A stretch of 64,000 nt of DNA from Thiomonas sp. FB-Cd (GCF_000733775.1 NZ_JPOE01000002.1:2666001-2730000), one strand, 5' to 3'; positions 10,001 through 18,056 are shown, numbered from the stretch's first letter. Notes: generated by a model from the letters alone, not told the origin. Translations and numbers: made by a program.

Positions 10001-10251
10001 CGCCTATCTGACCCCCTATAGACCAGGTCAATCTTCGCGCGCAGCGCCTTGACATGTTGCGCGTCTACGGTAAGGCCCATCTGCCCCTCGAGCCAGGAAC
10101 GATGTCCCCCATCTTCGATCCATGCACGCACCGTGCTTTGCACGTCAACGCGCCGGGTTTCGCTGGCCTCTCGCCGGCGCCGAATGTCTGAGGCTGCCCC
10201 TGAAACAGCAATGGGATCGATGTCGAAACCACCCCAAGCGGACCCTGTCAT
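7057..10251 (-). CDS. Very large protein with an intact tyrosine-recombinase core (1064 aa)
   Basis: The core lies in the middle. CGLRRTEIRGL at about residue 525 is the box I arginine (compare TGLRxGEI). FHHLRHSAANRT at about 647 is box II (H-x-L-R-H). LLGHVTPQTTLGSYVHVLD at about 708-726 holds the conserved histidine and the nucleophilic tyrosine (SYVH). So the R-H-R-H-Y set is complete, with an unusually long insertion between box II and the LGH motif. Some 500 N-terminal and 340 C-terminal residues match nothing I recognise, which makes the protein two to three times the usual integrase size. Its ATG overlaps the stop of the upstream gene (ATGA), so translation is coupled. It is the third gene of a ParB-like/838-residue/1064-residue trio and probably the catalytic recombinase. 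Function inferred. Confidence 0.75.
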   Translation of the reverse strand: MTGSAWGGFDIDPIAVSGAASDIRRRREASETRRVDVQSTVRAWIEDGGHRSWLEGQMGLTVDAQHVKALRAKIDLVYRGSDRRWATNYLVRGLERGRLQCGWHVKVPPHVLTLRLPSPQLNADTFVGLTKSTDIEQAILASWGQCAQSAAPATQEMIIISAIWHSALIDRKRINAVDEQLRAGSVRVTADGQWAWVEWQDAPGNWQRHVFDPYTTLLILRWLDDRVSGPDNSVEATPKDRESPSLRLSLRVWRTLRARLGSEAFGVRCWSDFLGAAQAKWHYVLPPALAHYAHGKISTASLPPHACWRVLLGKRLAPQPAERAEDGEESPASFVADGKGKRGRAPGQGARAQPAGRNGEVRALMLGDNRRAGVVLAALRRYRKQLSDSRKLDWILCDWMIALMRPSGRTGNRLSSARELLTRVDRRLDAVLGSTLPDDPSIWNDSIEAIIQCAPQSSRGNIRTALAMLDAHVRSVRCWEHPEADLGRDEGSVVDAQVVTEREFQDVMQELRAQAVSRECEVAAILGYRCGLRRTEIRGLRLIDFQGRVEPLLFVRSHAGRALKRDSGRRVLQLKSLCTEDELGLLYAQADASERMAQASPIARDLVLLLPQASDPAARLPEESLLGPVQDVLRQICGEGAIRFHHLRHSAANRTLCDLIEAAVPGASHLLDPEGLSRDIASLRHRALVGAGQSLRPLVWATSALLGHVTPQTTLGSYVHVLDMLLGHATRREAMALRIPSMTLAWLGKTRPSSIDVLRHSLKSAAGSATPQTLASVLIARLVPKLSQRFPLSCPWPVESLQKAGRRSAVAAENAASKRLGNIVEALRLIHALRNNPKAPEALRFAGPTVCRAIAEQTRRWSSLRGPSPARRATSGYVDGTIRVGALALDRPRKHRLLKPRALERDAQSFLAAWRAWHSEEPVAVERVLTVHWARHDTDDHAIVFTDIEEAQLWLSAVGRLHSLGAPLLLDALQWHHTPNARGADSAIIQRNAWLKALQMDGVTVTNAAPRSFARAKPAPAAGALGAGDGNQRGHSGGMLQALDAASYVMTLSILIRAALGQVT

Positions 10252-12764
10252 GCCCAGCCTCTTAGCGCGCTGAAACCCGCCTCGCACACGAGTTTTTCCA
10301 ACGTTGGGCGCAAGGTCTCGGTCACCACCCGCGCAGGCAGAGCGCTATACCGTCCCCACGGCTCAGCGCCTCGCTGCCAGTGCCCCATGAAAGCTTCGAT
10401 CATCTCGCCTGGCACGCCCTCCTGTGCGAGGCGCGTCCGCAGCCAGTGGCGACTTGAATTCAGCGGCAGACCGTAGCCCGTTAGAAGCTTGAATTGCTGC
10501 CGCATCTCCGCAGTGGGGCGCTCGATCACCTGGACATGCGAGCCCTTGCGCAAAAGGTAGAACAACACCGGAGGCAGGCTATCGCATGAGTGTGAGAGCA
10601 ACTTCGCCCAAGTCGCGCGCCAGTGCTTCGCGTAAAGCTGGAGCTGCCGGGAAAGGGTGGGGCAAAGCGGCGCGATTCGTGTGGCCGTGCTGGCCACATC
10701 ATCCTTGTCGCTCAGCAGCACGACCATGTTCTTCGTGTCGATGCGCTCCCAATTGGGCAACGGTTGTCCCACGTCACGCATCCCAAGGGCAAAACGAAGC
10801 ATCGCATGCACATACTGCGTGTAGGCGTTGTGCAATTTCAAGCGGGCATCGCTGGCCATCGGCATGCCCCGTTGCAAATCCAGTTCCTTCCGCAGTGACC
10901 GAACCATGCGATGGATCACTTCGAGTCGGGGCACAACCCGTGCACCAACGACTGTGGTCACCGCTTTACCGATCTGCGCCCGGATTTCTCTGTCCTCGGC
11001 GATGGCATAGGGAATGGGGAGCGCCGCCCGACTCAATTCGGCCAACCTCTGCCGCTGTTCAGCGCGAAGCCATTGCGCGGCCTCGTCTGCACTGACGCAG
11101 AGGTAATGCAAACCGGTGTCGGCAAGTTGATGCGGCCTCCCCGTCAACAAACTGGCGAGTGCATGGTCGCGACGGTGCTCAACGATGCATCTGAACATCC
11201 ACGTCTCGACCATCGCCAAGGTGAGGCGACCGTGCTCCTGCTTTGCGTGCTCGCGTACCCAACTCCGCGCTGCTTCGATCAAGGTCTTCGTCGGCGTGGC
11301 GAACGCCATGGCCGCTCGAACCCGCTCAGACGAAGCCAGCGAAGCCGCATTGGGCAAGACGACGAGAAAGTCACCGAGGAGCTCATCCACATCGAGCGTG
11401 ATACGGTCAACGGTTGGCAAGGCCTGGCCAAGGTCGATGCCGCGATGCTTGGGTTGGCCGACTGGACGCAGCACCGAGGCGGCCAGATCGCGGGTATCGA
11501 TGGCCCACATCAACAGGCCTGCCGACCACTGCTCGGGCGCCTTTTCACGCCGGTTGATGATCTGCATCCTTGCGACCTCCTGAACCGGCCTGCCCGTCCA
11601 CAATGTCACGGCCAGCAGTGCTCTGATTTCCCGTTCCTGATCGTCAGGGCTTGCTGTCGGCCGAAGCTTCAGAGTCGCCCACAGCGCTGCGATCTCAACG
11701 TCAGCCGGGCGTATCCAGTCGCAGGCGAGCAGCTGGGCGGCCCGTTCGCGCCGCCCAATCAGACTCCGGGCTCGAATGACCTGCTCCGCGAGACTCCGCT
11801 CCAATGGCTCTAACTCGATCCCTGCAGGGCTCGCCTCGGCATCCCAGTCCTCCCCATACTCAGTCCACTCGATGTACTCCTCCGCCGTGTCGAACTCACC
11901 CGGGGTCAGCCCATCCCGTTCGAGATCGTCCTTGGTGCTGGTGTGGAGGCGGAGCTCCCGCTGCACGTCAATGCGATCCGTCGGCAGCGCCTGCTGCAGC
12001 TCGATGACGACGACGTGGTCTTCGGGCGCGCCATTGGGAGGCCGCTCGGCGATCAGGCCGCGAGCTCTTAGAACTGGCTCGACCAGGCGTCGCAGTTCTG
12101 CATGGCGTACACCCTCGTCCGCGACACTGCGGTACTGTGCTTCGCTCCCGCGAATGCCGTCAATCAGGCCAGATAACGACATGCTCCACGATTCGGGGAT
12201 CGCTGCACTTTCGAGCATTTGCCGTGCAGCCTTGGCTCCGGCATACAGGGGAGTCGCGCCATCGTCAGCCCCGTGCTGCATGACACTGCGCACCTTCGCA
12301 AACAAGACAATGGCAGCCAGGGCGGGCCGCATGGTCTTGGCTTTGGCATCGCGTGCTTCAAAATGCCGCCATGTCCCGATCAGGGTATACAAGGGATACC
12401 CTGACATCACCCCGCGGAACGGTTGCTTGGGGCGCCGAGGCGATGGACGGACTTCAGCCAGTTCCAGCTCTGCTGGGAGGTTGCGAAGGACAGGGGCAAT
12501 TTCTTCGAGGCCACTTCTCAGCGCATCGAATTTCGCGTTGTCAACAACGTCGAACAAGTCCGGCTTGTCCGCTGCAAGATCGCGCATGACTGGCAACAGA
12601 TCGCGCAGGCCCTCGAGGACCAGTGGCAACGCTTGTGCCGATGCGGGCGGCTCAATCCATTCCAGCAATGCATTGACGTCCGCATCGTGGCCACACAACC
12701 GGGACAACCGCTCGATCGCGCCCGTGGCTCGGCTCGCGGGTTCTGTCTCAGGCGTCTGCACCAT
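10248..12764 (-). CDS. Large protein with a divergent tyrosine-recombinase C-terminal domain (838 aa)
   Basis: Near the C-terminus the sequence reads FALGMRDVGQPL (about residue 660, possible box I arginine), NSSRHWLRTRLAQEG (about 772, H-x-L-R of box II) and FMGHWQRGAEPWGRYSALP (about 793-806, conserved GH and a candidate tyrosine nucleophile). The order and spacing match a tyrosine recombinase, but the box I region lacks the usual R-x-G-E context. It may be a structural partner rather than a second active enzyme. The first 600 residues are helical and unrecognised. The gene overlaps the upstream ParB-like gene by 17 bases and the downstream recombinase by 4, so the three are made together. 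Similar two-recombinase-plus-helper sets occur in Tn554-type and strand-biased circularising elements; homology to those is not shown here. Confidence 0.65.
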   Translation of the reverse strand: MVQTPETEPASRATGAIERLSRLCGHDADVNALLEWIEPPASAQALPLVLEGLRDLLPVMRDLAADKPDLFDVVDNAKFDALRSGLEEIAPVLRNLPAELELAEVRPSPRRPKQPFRGVMSGYPLYTLIGTWRHFEARDAKAKTMRPALAAIVLFAKVRSVMQHGADDGATPLYAGAKAARQMLESAAIPESWSMSLSGLIDGIRGSEAQYRSVADEGVRHAELRRLVEPVLRARGLIAERPPNGAPEDHVVVIELQQALPTDRIDVQRELRLHTSTKDDLERDGLTPGEFDTAEEYIEWTEYGEDWDAEASPAGIELEPLERSLAEQVIRARSLIGRRERAAQLLACDWIRPADVEIAALWATLKLRPTASPDDQEREIRALLAVTLWTGRPVQEVARMQIINRREKAPEQWSAGLLMWAIDTRDLAASVLRPVGQPKHRGIDLGQALPTVDRITLDVDELLGDFLVVLPNAASLASSERVRAAMAFATPTKTLIEAARSWVREHAKQEHGRLTLAMVETWMFRCIVEHRRDHALASLLTGRPHQLADTGLHYLCVSADEAAQWLRAEQRQRLAELSRAALPIPYAIAEDREIRAQIGKAVTTVVGARVVPRLEVIHRMVRSLRKELDLQRGMPMASDARLKLHNAYTQYVHAMLRFALGMRDVGQPLPNWERIDTKNMVVLLSDKDDVASTATRIAPLCPTLSRQLQLYAKHWRATWAKLLSHSCDSLPPVLFYLLRKGSHVQVIERPTAEMRQQFKLLTGYGLPLNSSRHWLRTRLAQEGVPGEMIEAFMGHWQRGAEPWGRYSALPARVVTETLRPTLEKLVCEAGFSALRGWA

Positions 12765-13464
12765 CGTCGCTGCTGTCTACATCGCTGCGCTGTTTCCGTA
12801 GGCCCTGGGTCGTCACACCCAATACGCGGGCCAATGCCGTAAAAGTCCGCAGCTGCGGTGTGAGTTCGTCGATAAGGCCCAGTGTCTTTGCTTGCCCATG
12901 AAGAGCGGTCAATTCACGGCCGATCCTCCGCTTGGGTGCAACACTGGCGGCCAAGAGCCATCGCTCGGCGAGGGCCAACCGAGCGATGTCATCGTCGTCG
13001 AGTTTGCTGGATATGACGAGCGCCGGAACTTCTTCGATGAGCGGTTCGAGCACGGAACGGGCGGCGCGTGATCGATCGTTGCCCGCGTTGGGTGTAGAGA
13101 CCTGCTGGGTGGCGACGCACTCTTGATCACTGAGGCGGCTGGACTCGATCGACTCAAGCCGCGTCCTGGCCGCATGCCACGGCTGAAGGGCTTGCCACGT
13201 GTTCAACCCGCCAATGACAACGAAGCCCTTGCTCACCCTCTTTCCGGCCTGCTGCAAGATCAGGGGACGCAGATGCAATAGAAGGCTGATTCCATCTGTG
13301 GTCAATGCCAGCACATCATCCTCTGTGCCAGGATAGCCGGCGGCCACGTCGTTTGGAATCGCCTGGTGGAGACCCCGAATTGCGCTGAGTCTGACGATCT
13401 CCCATCGAAAGCGACGCGCGCCGAGTTTGATCGCACTGCCTCTTTCGTGGCTTTGCGGTTGCAT
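12748..13464 (-). CDS. ParB-like protein, first gene of the large-recombinase trio
   Basis: The protein has 238 residues. The N-terminal 90 residues (IVRLSAIRGLHQAIPND, then LLLHLRPLILQQAGKRV and FVVIGGLNTWQAL) have the layout of a ParB/Srx N-terminal domain: a basic strand, a predicted choice of partner value, then a V-I-x-G-x-x-x-W block. The C-terminal part (LTPQLRTFTALARVLGVTTQ) looks like a helix-turn-helix. It probably binds DNA, perhaps the element ends or the promoter of the operon. It lies 50 bases downstream of the Fic gene on the same strand and may share its transcript. The ParB relationship is by pattern only. Confidence 0.55.
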   Translation of the reverse strand: MQPQSHERGSAIKLGARRFRWEIVRLSAIRGLHQAIPNDVAAGYPGTEDDVLALTTDGISLLLHLRPLILQQAGKRVSKGFVVIGGLNTWQALQPWHAARTRLESIESSRLSDQECVATQQVSTPNAGNDRSRAARSVLEPLIEEVPALVISSKLDDDDIARLALAERWLLAASVAPKRRIGRELTALHGQAKTLGLIDELTPQLRTFTALARVLGVTTQGLRKQRSDVDSSDDGADA

Positions 13465-13514
13465 GACTAGGAGCCGAGAGTGAATGTCATCGGAGATGTG
13501 ACGGCGCTAGAACA

Positions 13515-14690
13515 TCACAAGGGTTCAGCGCCTTCGTTGAGGATGTCCAGATAGTGCGTGTAGCCAAACACGCGCTCGCGCTTGCGACCAGTCACTTCGC
13601 GAACGATGCCAAGAGTTTCCAGGGACTCAACGGCCCGAGCGACGGTGGGATAGGCCGCACCCGTGCGCTCGACGATGGTGCCGATGCTGCTCAGGGGTCG
13701 CGCACGCAACGCGTCGAACACGCGTAACGCGCTCGCAGCGGCCCGACCGAGGTCCTGCACACGAGCAGCATCGTCGCGAAACAGAGCCAGCAGCCGGTGC
13801 GCGGTCTCGACGGCTTGGCCAGCGGTCTGTGCCACGCCATCCAGGAAGAAGTCCAGCCACGACTCCCAGTCGCCGGACGTGCGTACGAGGCCCAGCAAGC
13901 GGTAATACTCCTCGCGATGCTGCTTGAAAAACAGCGACAGGTACAGCAGCGGCTGTCGCAGGACGTTGGACTCGAACAGAATCAAGGCGATCAGCAGACG
14001 TCCAACCCGCCCGTTGCCGTCGAGAAACGGGTGGATGGTTTCGAACTGCACATGCGCCAAAGCCGCCCGTACCAGCGTAGGCAAGCCGTCATCGTCGGCA
14101 TGGAGGAAGACCTCGAGCTGGGCCATGCATGCTTCGACGAGGTTGGGTGGCGGGGGCACGAACAGCGCGTTGCCCGGCCGGGTTCCGCCGATCCAATTCT
14201 GGCTGCGACGGAATTCGCCTGGCTGCTTGTCCGCCCCTCGGCCCCGCGCCAGCAGCTTTTCATGCACCTCGCGGATCAGCCGATTGGACAGCGGAAAGCC
14301 ACCGCGAAGGCGCGTCAGGCCATGCTCGAGTGCCACCACATAGTTGGAAACCTCGACCACGTCGTCCAGAGGGACGCCCGGCACATCCTCCAGCTCGAAC
14401 AGCAGCAGGTCGGACAGCGACGACTGTGTTCCTTCGATCTGGCTGGAGAGCACGGCCTCGCGGCGCACATAGGTGTACAGGAAGAGGTCCGGATCAGGCA
14501 ACATCGCCGCGATGCCGTCAAGCCGGCCGCAGGCCAGCAGCGCGGCTTCGAGTCGCTTCTGTCGCTGCCCGGTCAGATCCAGCGGCGGGACCGGCGGCAA
14601 CGGTGTCGGGATGAAGGCGCGTACGACCTCGCCCGCGGTGCTTGCGACCTCAAATCGTCCCGTCTCTCCGCGTTGCATGGTTGTTCTCAC
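13515..14690 (-). CDS. Fic-domain protein (AMP transferase type) with N-terminal inhibitory helix
   Basis: Fic enzymes transfer AMP (or similar groups) onto target proteins. The catalytic motif HPFLDGNGRVGR at about residue 220 is complete: histidine base, acidic residue and both arginines. SSQIEGTQSS at residues 82-91 is the autoinhibitory helix motif (S/T-x-x-x-E-G), placed N-terminal, so this is a class II Fic protein of 391 residues. The C-terminal 80 residues form a winged-helix-like region (TIVERTGAAYPTVARAVESL). The gene is the first of a four-gene run on the minus strand. Being self-inhibited, it may act without a separate antitoxin. Its target is unknown. Confidence 0.88.
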   Translation of the reverse strand: MRTTMQRGETGRFEVASTAGEVVRAFIPTPLPPVPPLDLTGQRQKRLEAALLACGRLDGIAAMLPDPDLFLYTYVRREAVLSSQIEGTQSSLSDLLLFELEDVPGVPLDDVVEVSNYVVALEHGLTRLRGGFPLSNRLIREVHEKLLARGRGADKQPGEFRRSQNWIGGTRPGNALFVPPPPNLVEACMAQLEVFLHADDDGLPTLVRAALAHVQFETIHPFLDGNGRVGRLLIALILFESNVLRQPLLYLSLFFKQHREEYYRLLGLVRTSGDWESWLDFFLDGVAQTAGQAVETAHRLLALFRDDAARVQDLGRAAASALRVFDALRARPLSSIGTIVERTGAAYPTVARAVESLETLGIVREVTGRKRERVFGYTHYLDILNEGAEPL

Positions 14691-15051
14691 GAGTGAACAT
14701 AGCCACGTCCACTATTAACGTTTGGCCACGATAGTGATGATAAATCTCTGCGCACAGTGAAGCCCTCAGCGCCGGACCATCGGCTGTATCTCTTCCAGGA
14801 GTCAGGCGCAAAGCCCTGCCATATATCGAAGACGACAGCACTGGCAGGCTCCGCGTCGACAACGACACCGAAGGTCAAACATGTGAACTTTTGATTTATG
14901 CTAATCTTAACCAAATGGCGGCATTGATCGGCATAATGCACCGCAGTGCGGCGTCAAGGACGCCCATGCAGCGCAGCAGAAACTTCACTAACCTATTGTT
15001 TATAGACGATTTACACCGAAAAACGCCAAATGCTGGCACTCGGCATCATCA
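14691..15051. other. Gene-free stretch between fic and the tRNA fragment
   Basis: No credible protein frame is present. The part nearest 14691 should hold the promoter of the fic operon (reading leftwards), and the part up to 15051 lacks the 5' half of the tRNA gene whose 3' half follows. Confidence 0.4.
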
Positions 15052-15098
15052 TTCTCATAACCCGAAGGTCGCAAGTTCAAATCTTGCCCCCGCAACCA
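15052..15098 (+). repeat. 3' half of an initiator tRNA-fMet gene; probable att site of an integrative element
   Basis: The sequence runs CTCATAACCCG (anticodon CAT at 15056-15058, with the three-C side of the GGG/CCC anticodon stem that marks initiator tRNA), GAAGGTCGCAAGTTCAAATC (variable region and T arm), and ends CCCCCGCAACCA. The 5' half of a tRNA is not present to the left. Such a lone 3' half is what integration into a tRNA gene leaves at one element boundary. The integrase gene 0.7 kb to the right supports this. The matching intact tRNA lies outside the window. Confidence 0.8.
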
Positions 15099-15112
15099 AG
15101 ATTTCTTTAATA

Positions 15113-15146
15113 AAGCCAAGCACTTAGCGGTGCCTGGCTTTTTTGT
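15113..15146 (+). terminator. Intrinsic terminator after the tRNA fragment
   Basis: AGCCAAGCAC and GTGCCTGGCT form a stem with one mismatch and a 6-base loop, followed by TTTTTT. It begins about 15 bases after the tRNA CCA end, as expected for the terminator of a tRNA transcript that was duplicated with the att site. Confidence 0.75.
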
Positions 15147-15227
15147 TGCCCGCTGCTTTTGGGGCCATGGCCTATCGTTGGCCCAAACTTGGCCCGACTC
15201 TAGCCCACTGATTGTTCGATCAATCGA

Positions 15228-15428
15228 TCAAGATGACCTTCGCTTCGCCGAAGGCTTTGGCCCATCAGCCGCAGGAGCTGATGCTTCTAGGTAGGCATCC
15301 AAGGCGAGCCGCACGACATCCGAGCGCGATGGAATTTTTCCCATCTCCGGCAGCAGATCAATACGCTTCTTGTCCAACAGCTCCATCAGGCCGGGAGGCA
15401 ATCGCACATTGATCTGCAGTCTGTCCAT
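15228..15428 (-). CDS. Ribbon-helix-helix DNA-binding protein
   Basis: The protein has 66 residues from the ATG at 15428: MDRLQINVRLPPGLMELLDK is the N-terminal strand and first helix of a CopG/Arc-type fold, and IPSRSDVVRLALDAYLEA is the second helix, with the S-R-S-D-V-V-R pattern of the family. The tail is basic. It is divergent from the excisionase-like gene, and the space between them carries two copies of GTCTACAC, so it may repress itself and the integration genes. A longer start at 15476 is possible but adds residues outside the fold. Confidence 0.7.
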   Translation of the reverse strand: MDRLQINVRLPPGLMELLDKKRIDLLPEMGKIPSRSDVVRLALDAYLEASAPAADGPKPSAKRRSS

Positions 15429-15466
15429 TTGATCTCTTCTCACAAGTGTGGCGAAAGCATAACAGC

Positions 15467-15510
15467 GTCTACACAAAAGACGTTGACATGATCCGCTATT
15501 TGTCTACACT
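15467..15510 (+). promoter_or_regulatory. Promoter for the excisionase-integrase operon with repeated GTCTACAC operator
   Basis: TTGACA at 15483 and TACACT at 15505 are separated by 16 bases and lie 43 bases before the start codon at 15553. GTCTACAC occurs at 15467-15474 and again at 15502-15509, the second copy covering the -10 box. This placing suits a repressor such as the divergent ribbon-helix-helix protein. Confidence 0.6.
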
Positions 15511-15552
15511 GTAGTCATTCGCACTTCGCGATGCTAAGACAGGAGGATCACC

Positions 15553-15780
15553 ATGAGCTTGACTTATTTAACAACGGACGAACTCTCCGGGCGTATCAAG
15601 TATGACGCCCGAACGATTCGCGAGCGCCTGAAAGATGCTGTACTTCTCGAGGGGACCCATTACATCCGCCCATTTGGCGGGCGCAAGATCCTTTACATCT
15701 GGGAGCGAATCGAAAGCGACATGCGATCGAATTCGACCCTCGAAATCCCGATGGCAAATGGCGGTGTCTGCCATGGGTAG
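15553..15780 (+). CDS. Excisionase-like small DNA-binding protein
   Basis: The protein has 75 residues: LTTDELSGRIKYDARTIRER is a helix-turn-helix start like that of excisionases and MerR-type winged helices, followed by a strand pair (THYIRPFGGRKILYIWERIE). A strong GGAGGA lies 7 bases before the ATG. Its stop codon overlaps the integrase start (ATGGGTAG), so the two are translationally coupled. It probably guides the integrase toward excision or integration. Confidence 0.7.
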   Translation: MSLTYLTTDELSGRIKYDARTIRERLKDAVLLEGTHYIRPFGGRKILYIWERIESDMRSNSTLEIPMANGGVCHG

Positions 15781-17035
15781 CATTCGAAAGCTACAGGCGA
15801 CCGGGAAGCTTTTTCTCGACTTCCGCTATCACGGAGGTCGGTGCAGGGAATACACCGTTCTCGACGACACCGCCAACAACCGCAAGAAGCTTGAGCGCCT
15901 ACTCCAACGCATCGAGCGCGACATCCAACTCGGCCGCTTCGAATACGCGGCCTATTTCCCCAATAGCCGGGCATTGACGGCAACACCCAAGCCTCCGGCT
16001 TCGCTGGCAGCAGGAGTGGCCCGCGCTTTGGCCTCTGTGGAGCCGGTCGCAGCACGCCACGCACCCACCCCCACGTTTGCCGATTTCGCCCAGCAATGGA
16101 TGCAGGAAAATGCCGTGCAATGGCGCCGCTCCTATCAGCGCACGGTGGCCGACATCGTCGCCGTGCACCTTGCTCCGCCTTTTCAGGAGCGGGAGGTCGG
16201 AAGCCTCTCGCGCGAAGAACTTCTTGCCTTTCGGTCGAAACTCGCCAAAGTACCCGGCCGAACCAAGCAAACCCTCTCACCACGCCGGATCAACGCCATC
16301 ATGAATGTGATGCACGCCATCCTGAACGAAGCCTCCGACCGTTATAAGTTTACGTCGCCCTACTACAACATCAAACCCCTGAAGATCGGCAAGAGCGATG
16401 TGCAGCCCTTCACCCTGGAGGAAGTGCGCTCGCTTATCCAGAGCGTGCGCGAGGACTTCCGCGACTACTACACCGTGCGTTTTTTCACAGGGCTGCGCAC
16501 TGGCGAGATCGACGGACTGAAGTGGAAGTACGTGGACTTTTCCCGCCGGCTGATCCTGGTGCGCGAGACCATCGTGGCCGGTGAACCCGACGAAGCCACC
16601 AAAACGATTGAGTCCAACCGCGAGGTGCAGATGAGCCAAGTGGTGTTCGACGCCCTGCAGCGGCAATTTCAGCGCACGGGGCCGCTCAAGCTCTGGGTCT
16701 TCTGCAATAGCGAAGGCCAGCCACTCGACCACAACAACGTGACCAAGCGGGTCTGGTATCCAATCCTGCGCTTTCTTGGCTTGGATCCCAGGCGACCGTA
16801 CCAATCACGGCATACGGCGGCCACGCTGTGGCTAGCGGCCGGCGAGAACCCGGAATGGATCGCCCGGCAGATGGGACATACCTCGACCGAAATGCTGTTC
16901 AAGGTCTACAGCCGCTATGTGCCCAACCTCACCCGGCGCGATGGCTCGGCCTTCGAGCGGCTGCTGGCTTCAACGCTCGGGACGCACCCCGCCACACAGC
17001 CAAACCCCAATACCGAGGAGGCCGACCATGTCTGA
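15773..17035 (+). CDS. Tyrosine-recombinase integrase of a tRNA-fMet-targeting element
   Basis: The protein has 420 residues from the ATG that overlaps the upstream stop. The N-terminal arm-binding part begins GSIRKLQATGKLFLDFRY. A SAM-like core-binding domain spans about residues 100-190. The catalytic domain has FFTGLRTGEIDGL (~238, box I arginine), PYQSRHTAATLW (~345, box II with tyrosine in place of the first histidine, as in other integrases of this type) and MGHTSTEMLFKVYSRYV (~370, GH and the nucleophilic tyrosine). Position 0.7 kb from the tRNA-fMet fragment argues that it made that insertion. The next gene starts inside its last codons. Confidence 0.9.
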   Translation: MGSIRKLQATGKLFLDFRYHGGRCREYTVLDDTANNRKKLERLLQRIERDIQLGRFEYAAYFPNSRALTATPKPPASLAAGVARALASVEPVAARHAPTPTFADFAQQWMQENAVQWRRSYQRTVADIVAVHLAPPFQEREVGSLSREELLAFRSKLAKVPGRTKQTLSPRRINAIMNVMHAILNEASDRYKFTSPYYNIKPLKIGKSDVQPFTLEEVRSLIQSVREDFRDYYTVRFFTGLRTGEIDGLKWKYVDFSRRLILVRETIVAGEPDEATKTIESNREVQMSQVVFDALQRQFQRTGPLKLWVFCNSEGQPLDHNNVTKRVWYPILRFLGLDPRRPYQSRHTAATLWLAAGENPEWIARQMGHTSTEMLFKVYSRYVPNLTRRDGSAFERLLASTLGTHPATQPNPNTEEADHV

Positions 17036-17996
17036 TTCCACACTGCCCCACCCTCTGGGTCTGTCCATGCTGCCGCAGATCTTCCGCCTCACCAGCCTGC
17101 AGACCCGCGTTGACAATCGTGGGGAGGCCACGCTCACCGCACATCTGTTTCACGAGCGCGCCCAACTCAAGGTGCGTTGGACGGCACGCACGGTTGATGC
17201 GCGGCTGCAAGCCGGCCTGCTCGTGGGTCCCCGCTGGACAGGGCCTGCCAGCAGCCTCGATGGTTGCCTGCGCATTGCGCGGCTAGCCATCCTGGATCGA
17301 CCTGTCGCGACGCTGTCCCTTTTTGACACCGTTCCCCCTGGCTGGGTGCGCGAACGCAGCCTGGTCCAGCGTGCGGCTGCCCTGATTGCCGAATTGCCGG
17401 CGTCGTACCAACGCTTGTTCCATGCCGTACTCTGGGAGGAGAATCGATTTTGGGGTTTCTGTACTGGGCCGTCCTCCATGCATGGTCACCACAACGGCAC
17501 GAGCGGCAATTTGCGGCACACGGTGGAAGTCGCCGAGCAGGTACGCGCGCTGTGTGCTGAGCGCCTGTATGTGCACCGCGACCTCGCGGTGCTGTCGGCG
17601 TTGCTACATGATTGTGGCAAAGCGGTGGAATACCGGCTCAAGCCTGATGGGAGCTGGGGGCTGTCCGATCGTGGGCGGCTGCTCGGCCACCGGGTCACGG
17701 CCATCGAGTGGATTGCGGCGGCCATGGCCCGCTGGGCGATTCGACTGCCTCACGGCCATGCGCAGGTGTTGCTGCACAACCTGAGTGCCGTGGCCCATGC
17801 CCCCAGATGGATGGGGTTGCGCGAGCCGCAGACGCCGGAGGCGGAAATCCTGTCTTTGGCCGATCGCCTCTCGGGCACGGACGATCTGATGCAGCGCTGC
17901 CTGCCTGATGCAGGAGGCTGGGGGCACTATCACCGTCATCTGGGACGGCAGCCGTTTCGGGTAGCGGCCACCCAGGCCGCTGCTGAAATGTCTTGA
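17028..17996 (+). CDS. HD-domain phosphohydrolase, YhaM-like, coupled to the integrase gene
   Basis: The protein has 322 residues. The N-terminal ~100 residues look like an OB-fold strand set (EATLTAHLFHERAQLKVRW). The HD domain follows: GNLRHTVEVAEQVR, then SALLHDCGKAVEYRL (the HD pair), GRLLGHRVTAIEWI and LLHNLSAVAHAPRWMG, ending EAEILSLADRLSGTDDLM. Order and motifs match the 3'-5' exonuclease YhaM and related HD proteins carried on integrative elements. The start ATG lies 8 bases inside the integrase gene. The substrate cannot be read from sequence; a role in element maintenance is inferred from coupling. Confidence 0.75.
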   Translation: MSDSTLPHPLGLSMLPQIFRLTSLQTRVDNRGEATLTAHLFHERAQLKVRWTARTVDARLQAGLLVGPRWTGPASSLDGCLRIARLAILDRPVATLSLFDTVPPGWVRERSLVQRAAALIAELPASYQRLFHAVLWEENRFWGFCTGPSSMHGHHNGTSGNLRHTVEVAEQVRALCAERLYVHRDLAVLSALLHDCGKAVEYRLKPDGSWGLSDRGRLLGHRVTAIEWIAAAMARWAIRLPHGHAQVLLHNLSAVAHAPRWMGLREPQTPEAEILSLADRLSGTDDLMQRCLPDAGGWGHYHRHLGRQPFRVAATQAAAEMS

Positions 17997-18056
17997 CCCA
18001 TGGTCTCAGGCTGCGCCTCTTTCCCTTTTTTCCTCTTTCCGGCAATCGGAGGGCCT

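Noticed and set aside
10911..12842. Plus-strand frames of up to 341 codons opposite the 838-residue gene
   Set aside because: GC-rich antisense shadows with no motif; the minus-strand genes overlap neatly and carry recombinase motifs.
7057..14690. Phage or prophage
   Set aside because: No capsid, tail, lysis or replication genes are present; recombinase-like and Fic genes alone do not support a phage.
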